Of a stretch of 7,577 nucleotides of DNA, positions 1-6,553 are shown piece after piece. The stretch's first letter is position 1, and each line of letters starts with the position of its first letter. The stretch lies in assembly GCA_027069035.1 (NCBI GenBank), contig JALXFI010000100.1, positions 1 through 7,577 of the forward strand. The letters run 5' to 3'. Made by a program: the position numbers and the translations under genes. The notes beneath the pieces were generated by a model, which was not told where the DNA came from, made no database searches, and was given only the letters and a program-made list of their open reading frames with translations. This DNA is from a bacterium. GTDB lineage: Bacteria > Desulfobacterota > GWC2-55-46 > S146-80 > JALXFI01.

Positions 1-69
1 GATATAAGCCGTCCATAGAGCAAATGCAACCACAAATAAAATAATAAAGGCAAACTGCTTAACCTTCAT
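1..69 (-). CDS. N-terminal start of a membrane or exported protein (partial)
   Basis: The ATG at 67-69 opens a frame that stays open to the window edge, giving 23 residues: MKVKQF followed by a hydrophobic stretch (AFIILFVVAFALW) and TAYI. Two lysines before a hydrophobic core look like a signal peptide or signal anchor, so the product is probably exported or membrane-bound. The start lies 8 nt after the stop of the HAMP gene, the spacing of a co-transcribed pair. No strong Shine-Dalgarno is seen (only weak AGG/GG pieces inside the end of the HAMP gene), which fits translational coupling. Nothing about function can be read from so short a piece. Confidence 0.6.
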   Translation of the reverse strand, partial: MKVKQFAFIILFVVAFALWTAYI

Positions 70-77
70 AATCCATA

Positions 78-674
78 TTAATCCGACCTTCCCGTTTTTA
101 TCCCTCCCAGCTCCTTATTCACTATATCGGCTGTATCGGCAAGTTGCTTTAAAGAACTCAATAGTTTTTCTTTGTTTAAATCTTCCTCCTCCAAGATCAA
201 TCGTCCAAGCCTGTTACTGTCTTCCTTAAGATGAGACACAGAAAGTCCCAATGCCTTGATCTTTTGACCAAAATCTTTTGACATCAAGGCAAAAGAATCC
301 GCAATGGATTGAATCTGATCTCTTGTTCTAAGCCTTATACTGGTCAGGGAAAGGTCTCCACTTGAAACATTGTTAAGAACCCTTTCCAAACGGTATACCG
401 GACCAGCTATTCTATGCGATATAAAGAGTGTAAGAAGTATGGTTACTATAGAAAAGATGATAAACTGTAATAGTATGGTAAAAACAATGGCAGGAATAAG
501 TATGTCTTTAAGGTTTACGATGGTTGACAAGGCCGAATAGTATGTTTCACCCAGTTTCCTGCCATAAAACAAATACAGTCCAACACCTACAAACAAGGCG
601 CCGAGTATTATAATAAGACAAAATTTTATTACAAAAACGGCCTTGAATTTTCTTTCGATAACTCTGTTTTCCAT
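78..674 (-). CDS. Small two-TM HAMP-domain membrane protein without output domain
   Basis: This 198-residue inner-membrane protein has a basic start (ENRVIERKFK), TM1 at about 13-36, a short external loop of about 20 residues, and TM2 at about 58-84. A HAMP-like segment follows at about 85-138, beginning SHRIAGPVYRLE and containing SGDLS and RTRDQIQSIADSF. The tail at about 140-190 is a charged helix likely to form a coiled coil. There is no kinase, methyl-accepting, cyclase or other output domain, and the loop is too small for a normal sensor domain. HAMP segments usually relay conformational signals between membrane helices and a cytoplasmic output, so here it may act with a partner or as a membrane scaffold. 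It starts 125 nt after the barrel gene, with a modest GCAGG 8 nt before the ATG, and is followed 8 nt later by another gene. HAMP assignment is fairly firm; the role is unknown. Confidence 0.85.
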   Translation of the reverse strand: MENRVIERKFKAVFVIKFCLIIILGALFVGVGLYLFYGRKLGETYYSALSTIVNLKDILIPAIVFTILLQFIIFSIVTILLTLFISHRIAGPVYRLERVLNNVSSGDLSLTSIRLRTRDQIQSIADSFALMSKDFGQKIKALGLSVSHLKEDSNRLGRLILEEEDLNKEKLLSSLKQLADTADIVNKELGGIKTGRSD

Positions 675-799
675 CAGAAAACCTGCATAGACTACAGAAA
701 ATTAAAAAAAAAGGATACCAACGAATATCTATATAAATACATGATTTTTCCTTTTTTAGCAAGCCAAGTCTTTATAAATTATGTAAAACAAAAAATATC

Positions 800-2680
800 T
801 TAGATCCAGCTTATACCAAACCTCCTGCTCAATGTTAAATAAATACGTTGCGTTGATGTGTTGCCTGCATTTCTATTTGAATAATCATTATAGCCATAGT
901 TATACTGAAGCCTTAAACGCCATGCCCCTATATAGTAATGGAATAAACTTGATAAATCATATCGCACATCTCCGCTATCGCCACCTGATCTTGCCAACGA
1001 AAGAATCATACTAAGCCTGCGAGTCAATCTCTTTCCATATCGAGCACGCTCAGAGTTGCTTGATGTATTAGAATCATCAGATGACTCGGCATAGTTAATC
1101 TTCTTATTATATCTTGCTTTAAGCTGAAGTTTTCCCCTCCATAGCGCCCTTTCATGTTTTGCAGACATACTATAGGTGGCAAGATCACTTTCTTGGTTTC
1201 CGGCAGATTTCGTACTCATAGCTCTGACATAACCTGCCTTGATTATTGTATGTTTAAGATGAGTGTCTGTAACATGGAAACCGAATCCTTTAGAAGTTGA
1301 AACCTCATTTTCGCTTATATCATACCGCTTGGTAAAACCGGTTCTGGCACTAAGCGCAAGATCCTTCAGACCTCTGCTTGCAGCCCTTAAGGTAATGTGA
1401 TATCCAAATGTATTGGTTACATCGCCAGGATCGGTGTCATGATAAGTAGCAGAAATACCATAGTTTGTTCCCAATGAAACCCATTTAAGATTTCTTGCCC
1501 GAGATTGTGCTAAAGAGCCTTGAATTCCCTTGTTTTTCCTAAGAGTCTCCTCACGGGTCGCATCCTCCGGATCAAAGTCTATATTCTTATTCCAGTTATA
1601 AAATACCCCTAAGCTGCTAACGGTTCTTTTTGTTATTCTAAAACTTGAATCTGCAGATGCAATATAGTTTCTGAATATCGTTTCCGATTCCTGAGAATTA
1701 GCCGAATACCTGGACATCCTGAGTGTAGTGTTAAATTCAAGCCTTGAATTCACCTTATAATTGTTCCTTGTTGAAATACTGTAATTTTTTGTCTCGCCAC
1801 CCGATGAGGTCGATCTTGTAAAACCAAATACATTACTGTTTCTAAAATCATTACTCGGCCTATATGAAAGGGCACTTGTGTATCCTTCCGTTTTTCGCAC
1901 ATTAATAGACTCCTTCCCGTTCTCTTTAGAATCAGAATCAAAATAAAAGCCGCTGTTAGAAAGCGCAATAGACTCTGAAACCTTGGTGCTTATACCAAAC
2001 CCAAAGTTGTTTGACACAGATTCAGAGGCAGAAATATTATCCTTACTTATACCTCTCCCATAGTTCAATCTGTATTGAGAGTTCCCTATTGCCTTACTCA
2101 TTCGAACACCATAATCTTTTTTATTATTATCTCGCCCCCATCCTGTATCTTCCGAATATTTTAATGTAAGTTTGGTTACCGGCAGCACCTTAAAACGTAA
2201 ATACCAGGCCAGATCATAACCGGTACCTATCTTCTTGTTTCCTGCATCCGCATCAGAGATGGATCTATTCTGGACAAAACCAACTGAAAAAGGAAAACGA
2301 AAATCCGGGAAAAGTGTGGTATGCAAAGAGTAGGTATAATCCTTTGAGATGTAATTTGACCCTTGACTGGAGCTTCTCTTCTTACTATATTTAAATTTTG
2401 AGCTGAATGGCATAAAGCGATAATCCCATATTGCACCTTTAAAACTAAGATGATACCTTTGACGGAATTGCTCTTTGCTTGAATTGGAATGTGGATTGCT
2501 ATACTCATTATGCCTAAACCCTAAGACCAGCCCGCCGATAAGGCGCGGTCGGACCAATACCTTTGCATAAAGATTATTACATGCAAAAAAACCAACCGAT
2601 ATAATAAGCATCCAGGCATACAAAAAAAAAGAAACATATAAAAATGAAGGAATGAATATTATATGTTTTTTTCTAATCAC
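800..2680 (-). CDS. Large outer-membrane beta-barrel protein, candidate export or electron-transfer porin
   Basis: This 626-residue protein has a long signal peptide (MIRKK, hydrophobic to about residue 33, probable cleavage after LYA at 39). The rest consists of alternating polar/aromatic strands such as YSLHTTLFPDFRFPFSVGF and WRLRLQYNYGYNDYS. It ends with a beta-signal-like strand, IYLTLSRRF, plus five residues. Length and strand density suggest a barrel of more than 20 strands. The mature chain has no cysteine, hence no haem site and no MtrB-type CXXC. The start is GTG with AAGGTG just upstream, 12 nt after the parvulin stop, so the two genes are almost certainly translated from one mRNA and the parvulin may fold this barrel. 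Context suggests a channel for exporting or wiring the nearby tetrahaem cytochrome. No specific family was recognised; a generic porin or an adhesin-type barrel are alternatives. Confidence 0.85.
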   Translation of the reverse strand: MIRKKHIIFIPSFLYVSFFLYAWMLIISVGFFACNNLYAKVLVRPRLIGGLVLGFRHNEYSNPHSNSSKEQFRQRYHLSFKGAIWDYRFMPFSSKFKYSKKRSSSQGSNYISKDYTYSLHTTLFPDFRFPFSVGFVQNRSISDADAGNKKIGTGYDLAWYLRFKVLPVTKLTLKYSEDTGWGRDNNKKDYGVRMSKAIGNSQYRLNYGRGISKDNISASESVSNNFGFGISTKVSESIALSNSGFYFDSDSKENGKESINVRKTEGYTSALSYRPSNDFRNSNVFGFTRSTSSGGETKNYSISTRNNYKVNSRLEFNTTLRMSRYSANSQESETIFRNYIASADSSFRITKRTVSSLGVFYNWNKNIDFDPEDATREETLRKNKGIQGSLAQSRARNLKWVSLGTNYGISATYHDTDPGDVTNTFGYHITLRAASRGLKDLALSARTGFTKRYDISENEVSTSKGFGFHVTDTHLKHTIIKAGYVRAMSTKSAGNQESDLATYSMSAKHERALWRGKLQLKARYNKKINYAESSDDSNTSSNSERARYGKRLTRRLSMILSLARSGGDSGDVRYDLSSLFHYYIGAWRLRLQYNYGYNDYSNRNAGNTSTQRIYLTLSRRFGISWI

Positions 2681-2692
2681 AATTCACCTTAA

Positions 2693-3817
2693 TTATTTAT
2701 TATTCTTCTTTATCTCTTTTTCCCCTTTTGGATATTCTATATCCGCTTTTTCCTTAATACCCTTCAACCACTCCTTATAGAGTCTTCTCTCCGCCCTTAT
2801 CTTAAGTCCTCTCTTAAGCCAATCCTTTACATCTTCAAAACTTTTTTGCGTAGCTGGTTTTCTTTCCAATACTTTTAAGATATGATAACCATACAACGAC
2901 CTTATAGGGCCTCCAATATCGCCGGCATTCATATCCTCTATAGCATTGTCTATTTCAGCCATCATGCTCCCTTTATGTAAAAAACCCATATCTCCGCCCT
3001 TTTTGGCATAACTGTCATCGGAAAACTCCTTTGCCAAAGAAGAAAAGTCTTCTCCCTTCAACAGCCTTTCCTTAATCTCCCGGGCCTTTTTTTCCGTTTT
3101 CTTCCAGACATCAGAATAACTGCCCGGGTCTACCTTAAGGCGTATCTCCAATAAATGGATCGTCTCAGGCTCCACAAACTGCTCCATATTCTCCTTATAA
3201 TAGGCCTTTGCATATTCATCCGTCACCAAACTTTCAGCATCCTCGCTAAATTTCTTTTTCATGATGTCCTGAAAGATAGGGACGGTAAGCATTTTTTTAA
3301 TATTATAACGCAGCCAATCCATATTAAGATTACTTCTCTTAAGTAATTTCTCAAGGCTGTCCTCTGTTTTTTTTACTTTGGCATATTTTCTTACCCTTTC
3401 CCTTCTATTCTCTATCTCTTTATCAATCTTGTCCTCAGGCGCACCAACCCCTACGGCGATCGCCTCCTGATAGATAAGCTCCTCTTCTATAAGCTTTTTT
3501 ATGGCATCCTCTGTCATCTTCTTTCTTTTACGTTTCTTTGCCCTGTTATGAATAAACGTCCTGGGTATAAGTTTATCCAACTCGGCATCAACTTCTCTTT
3601 GCATTATGCCAACGCCATTTACCTTCACAACCAATCTGTTCGGACCATTTCCATCAACTTCACCCGCCTCTACAGTCTCTCCATTTTTCACATCCGAACC
3701 TGTTTGAGCAAAAAGCTGAGGCCGGGGACCCAGCAAAACAAAGCAAAATAAAGAGACTAATAAAACCGAAAGGTTGTCTGCTCTCCACTTCAGGACATTG
3801 ACAATAGTCATTTTCAT
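2693..3817 (-). CDS. Periplasmic SurA/PpiC-type parvulin peptidyl-prolyl isomerase/chaperone
   Basis: The 374-residue product has a signal peptide with hydrophobic core LSVLLVSLFCFVLLG and likely cleavage after LFA (residue 37). A SurA-N-like helical chaperone region spans about 60-200 and includes a very basic patch (NRAKKRKRKK, 91-100). A parvulin domain lies at about 215-320, recognised by FSSLAKEFSDDSYAKKGGDMGF (258-279) and YGYHILKV (309-316). A charged helix at about 325-358 leads to a lysine-rich end. The first parvulin strand reads IHLLEIRL: the His usually found in an RHIL-like motif is Glu224 here, although His221 and His312 are present, so isomerase activity may be reduced and the chaperone role dominant. 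AGGAG lies a rather long 13 nt before the ATG. It follows the cytochrome terminator and is coupled (12 nt) to the barrel gene, which fits a role in folding that barrel and/or the cytochrome. Confidence 0.93.
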   Translation of the reverse strand: MKMTIVNVLKWRADNLSVLLVSLFCFVLLGPRPQLFAQTGSDVKNGETVEAGEVDGNGPNRLVVKVNGVGIMQREVDAELDKLIPRTFIHNRAKKRKRKKMTEDAIKKLIEEELIYQEAIAVGVGAPEDKIDKEIENRRERVRKYAKVKKTEDSLEKLLKRSNLNMDWLRYNIKKMLTVPIFQDIMKKKFSEDAESLVTDEYAKAYYKENMEQFVEPETIHLLEIRLKVDPGSYSDVWKKTEKKAREIKERLLKGEDFSSLAKEFSDDSYAKKGGDMGFLHKGSMMAEIDNAIEDMNAGDIGGPIRSLYGYHILKVLERKPATQKSFEDVKDWLKRGLKIRAERRLYKEWLKGIKEKADIEYPKGEKEIKKNNK

Positions 3818-3927
3818 AATATTTCTTATGCTCCTTTCACTTTAAAAGAGAAGTTTTTAAGGTTTCGACGTGATGGTCTCGACTTTCTTTTATTTTTTAT
3901 TTTATCAAATAGCAATTTAATAACAGA

Positions 3928-3955
3928 TTAATACGACATTAAATCCTGTTAACAA
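3928..3955 (-). promoter_or_regulatory. Weak sigma-70-like promoter candidate for the parvulin-barrel operon
   Basis: On the minus strand TTGTTA (3955-3950) and TATTAA (3933-3928) are separated by 16 nt, four of six matches in each box. It begins right at the end of the cytochrome terminator, where a new promoter would be needed for the downstream genes. The match is modest in very AT-rich DNA, so readthrough past the terminator is an equally good way to transcribe them. Confidence 0.25.
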
Positions 3956-3985
3956 AAAAGGGAGGGGGTTTTACCCCCCTCCCTT
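3954..3985 (-). terminator. Strong intrinsic terminator of the cytochrome gene
   Basis: Reading the minus strand, AAGGGAGGGGG pairs with CCCCCTCCCTT over 11 bp around a 6-nt loop, and the stem runs straight into a T tract (TTTTTT including the last stem bases and the run at 3954-3959). It lies about 30 nt after the cytochrome stop. A GC-rich stem plus U tract is a textbook Rho-independent terminator. It separates a probably abundant cytochrome mRNA from the parvulin and barrel genes. Confidence 0.92.
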
Positions 3986-4016
3986 AAGCTACACTACTAT
4001 ATACGCAGTATTAAGA

Positions 4017-4922
4017 TTACTGCCAGTGACAGGTTCTGCAAACACCGGAGTTAGAGTTTCCGCCAACCCTTCTTAAGAAGTCACCGTCGATCTCATCACT
4101 CTCGTGGTCCTTAGTAACACTGTCATAACCAGCCACGAAGAATGGATCAGGGTTTGTCTGGTTCTTATAATGCGGGTCGTGACAGGTTACACACTCAACC
4201 GTATTGTCGCCAGAGGTGTCGCCATTACGATCACCAGCGCCTACGAGCACATCGTTGATCGATGCGCCTGCATCTATCTTACCATCTACATCCCAGAGGT
4301 TTGATGTCACACCGTTAGCACTATCGCCATCGGCAAATGTAACGGTACTTATGACGGTACCCGGATTCCTCAAGAAATGATGGCCTTCAGAGTTGTGATG
4401 CACCGTTATCGGGTGATCATTATTAAGGCCTGTACCGGTTTCACCAATTACAAGTCTAGACTCATCAAGAGAGAGATAATCAAGGTCCTCAGTTCCACCT
4501 TCACCTACATTAAGATCCGTTATCTTGCCGTTACCAGGAATATTGATCAAAGCGTCCAGAGCGGTTGTACCGTCATGACAGCTAAGACATGCGGCTGTTG
4601 CCGGAGCAAAACCAAACTCGGCTGTTTCTCTTCCGATATAAGTTGTGCTGCCGTTTCTGTTCCAGAGAGGCCCGTTGTCATCATCGCCAAAGTGCGGTGT
4701 ATGACAGAAAACACAAGGCTCGGTTGTGCCGGCAGAACCTAAGCCCGTGCCTGTGCCGCCGCCACTGTGGATGTGGTCGCCGCTTGAAGAAAGGTTATGC
4801 CTTGAACCTACGATACCGGTTGCATAGGTGCCATCGGTTGTTGAATCATGCTTAGCATAAGATATGCCTGCAAGACTTACAACGAATACAAAACTTAAAC
4901 AAATCATTAGAAAACGTTTCAT
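4017..4922 (-). CDS. Secreted tetrahaem c-type cytochrome, OmcE-like candidate extracellular electron-transfer protein
   Basis: This 301-residue protein has a clear signal peptide with cleavage expected after SYA (residue 23). Four CXXCH haem sites are visible: CVFCH (70-74), CLSCH (112-116), CVTCH (244-248) and CRTCH (295-299), the last only two residues from the C-terminus. Four good distal-ligand candidates fit bis-His haems: H42 in GSRH, H77 in TPH, H170 in DHP and H251 in DPH. Between haems 2 and 3 is an insert of about 130 residues rich in Gly, Asp and Asn, with calcium-loop-like stretches DVDGKID and DRNGDTSGD. Motif order and spacing resemble the tetrahaem OmcE-type cytochromes of Geobacter, known to form filaments; the resemblance is from memory. 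GGAGG lies 10 nt before the ATG. It has its own sigma-54-like promoter, a structured leader and a strong terminator, consistent with high, regulated expression. A soluble periplasmic shuttle is the main alternative. Confidence 0.95.
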   Translation of the reverse strand: MKRFLMICLSFVFVVSLAGISYAKHDSTTDGTYATGIVGSRHNLSSSGDHIHSGGGTGTGLGSAGTTEPCVFCHTPHFGDDDNGPLWNRNGSTTYIGRETAEFGFAPATAACLSCHDGTTALDALINIPGNGKITDLNVGEGGTEDLDYLSLDESRLVIGETGTGLNNDHPITVHHNSEGHHFLRNPGTVISTVTFADGDSANGVTSNLWDVDGKIDAGASINDVLVGAGDRNGDTSGDNTVECVTCHDPHYKNQTNPDPFFVAGYDSVTKDHESDEIDGDFLRRVGGNSNSGVCRTCHWQ

Positions 4923-5110
4923 AATATATTTACCTCCAAAATTTTTTATTTCCGGTTTTTACATTGATCTAAACAAAGGCCCATTTTAATTCTTATTCCG
5001 ATTCAGGCCAAACCGTAAAGACCCAAATCTTTCGGCCTATTTTAATCTCAGTCACCTCCTTTCATCGTCGATTGTCTGAAACTGCTTAAGATTAAAATTT
5101 CTTAATCTGC
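4923..5110 (-). promoter_or_regulatory. Long structured 5' leader of the cytochrome mRNA
   Basis: From the predicted start near 5110 to the ATG is about 188 nt without a convincing gene. On the RNA strand three hairpins can be drawn. H1 (5108-5089) is AGATTAA/TTAATCT at the extreme 5' end. H2 (5084-5049) is CAGTTTCA with TGAAA and CTG, leaving GGAGGTG (5059-5053) in a bulge. H3 (5035-5013) is CCGAAAGA with TCTTT-a-CGG. GGCC-containing elements at 5038-5034, 5009-5005 and 4982-4977 can pair in alternative ways, and ATTAAAATRGGCC occurs twice (5046-5034 and 4990-4978). No known riboswitch was recognised. Confidence 0.45.
4933..4937 (-). promoter_or_regulatory. Shine-Dalgarno of the cytochrome gene
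   Basis: GGAGG is followed 10 nt later by the ATG at 4922. It supports this start and contrasts with the second, apparently unused GGAGGTG about 120 nt upstream in the leader. Confidence 0.85.
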
Positions 5111-5120
5111 ACTTTTATTA

Positions 5121-5136
5121 TGCATTATCTATGCCA
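5121..5136 (-). promoter_or_regulatory. Sigma-54 (RpoN)-type promoter before the cytochrome
   Basis: The minus strand reads TGGCATAGATAATGCA, with GG and GC exactly 10 nt apart as required for -24/-12 boxes (consensus TGGCAC-N5-TTGCW). It matches five of six positions in the first box and four of five in the second. Transcription would begin near 5110. The DNA upstream (5137-5230) is very AT-rich, as is common where bending brings an enhancer-bound activator to the promoter. No activator site was identified. Confidence 0.6.
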
Positions 5137-5282
5137 CTTATAAAAGACATTGAAAAAAAATCCGTTCATTTTAATAACATCTTAATTTTAAATATCTTTC
5201 TTTTATTTTTTTCCAAATATTCCAGGATTCAGGATTAATCATCATAATATCAAGCCTTAAAAACCCTTAATTCTGTGTTATA

Positions 5283-5303
5283 TCCCCCAGCACATCTGGG
5301 GGA
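5283..5303. repeat. GC-rich hairpin downstream of the propeller gene
   Basis: TCCCCCAG and CTGGGGGA form an 8-bp perfect stem with a 5-nt loop. It lies about 110 nt after the propeller-gene stop and could slow or end transcription or protect a 3' end. No T tract follows on either strand, so it is not a standard intrinsic terminator. Confidence 0.5.
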
Positions 5304-5310
5304 GATGACA

Positions 5311-5378
5311 CAGATTACAGACAACAGAATACAGACAACAGAATACAGACAACAGATTACAGACAACAGATTACAGAC
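5311..5378. repeat. 14-bp tandem repeat, almost five copies
   Basis: The unit CAGAWTACAGACAA is present at 5311, 5325, 5339, 5353 and, as 12 bases, at 5367. The fifth base varies in the order T, A, A, T, T; otherwise copies are identical. The 14-bp period is not a multiple of three, so a protein-coding origin is unlikely. It lies between two genes, about 35 nt after the propeller gene stop. Confidence 0.93.
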
Positions 5379-5412
5379 TCTCATACTCGCAACCCGTAAC
5401 ATACGTCACCGC

Positions 5413-6543
5413 CTACTTCTTTTTTTCAGTCTTATCAGACTTCTCATCTTCAGTTTCGCCGGGTTTTGCCGCTTGGTTTCTTCTTTTAATCCCTCTTTTA
5501 AGCCCCTCCGTAAGTTTTTTCATCTCCTCCGGGTGTTCGGCCTTATACTTTTCGCTTAAGAACTGATAAATACTTACCCTTTTATTCCACTGTTCAACCA
5601 CATATATCCGATCCTTGTCGTCTATAGCTATCCCTGCAGGAAGCGATATCCTCCCCCTGCCTCTGCCGGCACCGCCAAAAACAAGGAGTACCTGCCCCTC
5701 TTCATTAAATATCTGCACAACGTGCATACTGGCGTCAACAACATATATATGATCTTCTGAATCAATGGCAATGCCTTTTGGTCTGGCAAAAGCACCCGGG
5801 GCGTCGCCAAGTCTCCCGAACTCATCGATAAAATTGCCGTCTTCATCAAATATCTGAACTCTACCATTCATGGTATCCACAACCCAGACATTTCCCTCTT
5901 TATCTACGGTTATATTGGTTGGAAAATTGAACTCTCCTTCATCCTCTCCCCTTTGCCCAAAGGTAAAAAGAAGAGTGCCGTCTTCAAAATTAAATACCGC
6001 AACACGGTGTTTATAGACATCAACTACATATATCCTTTTAAGCTCTTCGTTTATAGCTACACCCGACGGTTTCTTGAGTTCCCCGCTCCTGCCGATAGCC
6101 GTAATCCTTCTGCCTTTTTCATCAAAGACTATAACCCTTTGCAAAGCGGTATCCGCGACAAATACCCGGCCAAATGAATCTGTTACAACCCCTGTAGGTT
6201 TTCCGAGCCCGGAAAAAATAGTCTTCTCTCTGTTCGGGATATCGTATCTATACACCAATCCCATCCCTGTATCTGAAACATATATCCTGCCTTTTTTATC
6301 CACATGCACCGCATAGGGCTTGCGAAAGCCGCTTATAGGATTAGAACCTAAAATTATATCTTTGGCGCTAAACCCGAAAAGACCCTTCTCGCTATAGAAA
6401 CTCATTATAAATTTGATCTTTGGAGGATCAGGAGGCAAAGGCCAGACAACATCCTCTAATTCTTTTTTTGGACCGGCACAGCCAAAAAGACCGACAACAA
6501 TGAATAAAAGCACAACTAATGAAAACTTCCTTTTAAAATGCAT
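5413..6543 (-). CDS. Outer-membrane lipoprotein with six-bladed NHL beta-propeller
   Basis: The 376-residue product starts MHFKRKF, with a hydrophobic core and lipobox LFGC; Cys22 would be lipidated. The +2 residue is Ala rather than Asp, which favours the outer membrane. A proline-rich linker (VWPLPPDPPKIKF, 33-45) leads into six NHL repeats at about 73-101, 113-140, 157-184, 205-231, 254-279 and 301-326, each with the KP-x-G-(I/V) and G-x-(I/V)-(Y/W)-V-x-D pattern. A charged helical tail (330-376) ends in a Lys/Glu-rich stretch. The start at 6543 is chosen because GGAGG lies 10 nt upstream and the lipobox then sits at the right depth. An in-frame ATG at 6597 lies upstream of the predicted transcription start. 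NHL propellers mostly bind proteins or ligands. Similar propeller genes often neighbour multihaem cytochromes in metal reducers, so a binding or assembly role is inferred. Confidence 0.93.
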   Translation of the reverse strand: MHFKRKFSLVVLLFIVVGLFGCAGPKKELEDVVWPLPPDPPKIKFIMSFYSEKGLFGFSAKDIILGSNPISGFRKPYAVHVDKKGRIYVSDTGMGLVYRYDIPNREKTIFSGLGKPTGVVTDSFGRVFVADTALQRVIVFDEKGRRITAIGRSGELKKPSGVAINEELKRIYVVDVYKHRVAVFNFEDGTLLFTFGQRGEDEGEFNFPTNITVDKEGNVWVVDTMNGRVQIFDEDGNFIDEFGRLGDAPGAFARPKGIAIDSEDHIYVVDASMHVVQIFNEEGQVLLVFGGAGRGRGRISLPAGIAIDDKDRIYVVEQWNKRVSIYQFLSEKYKAEHPEEMKKLTEGLKRGIKRRNQAAKPGETEDEKSDKTEKKK

Positions 6544-6553
6544 AAGAAAATTA

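Larger units (their letters stand above)
5137..5412. other. Spacer between the propeller gene and the cytochrome promoter
   Basis: No gene is seen here. From high to low coordinates it holds the 14-bp tandem repeat (5311-5378), a GC-rich hairpin (5283-5303), a 7-bp tandem duplication CAGGATT twice (5223-5236), and a strongly AT-rich stretch up to the sigma-54-like promoter. The AT-rich part would be the natural place for activator and bending-protein sites, but none can be named. Confidence 0.6.

Noticed and set aside
690..735. Possible terminator between the barrel and HAMP genes (T9 tract after GATA/TATC)
   Set aside because: The stem is only 4 bp and AT-rich; not enough to call, although the T tract is real.
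2560..2600. Lipobox in the barrel signal peptide (FFAC)
   Set aside because: The -3 position is Phe rather than Leu/Val and a normal signal-peptidase site (LYA) follows; a lipidated large barrel would be unusual.
4377..4855. Two plus-strand open frames opposite the cytochrome, cysteine-rich in translation
   Set aside because: They are antisense to the tetrahaem gene; the cysteines have no CXXCH or zinc-finger pattern and come from the complementary reading of Gly/Ala/Thr-rich codons.
5046..5066. Five-codon leader peptide (ATG AAA GGA GGT GAC TGA)
   Set aside because: It consists mostly of the GGAGGTG motif itself and has no ribosome site of its own; noted only as part of the leader.
5311..5378. 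CRISPR array
   Set aside because: The units are 14 bp, directly adjacent and have no spacers; no cas genes are present.
5275..5559. Plus-strand open frame over the tandem repeat and the end of the propeller gene
   Set aside because: It overlaps well-supported minus-strand coding sequence, its product is low-complexity repeat translation, and it has no ribosome site.
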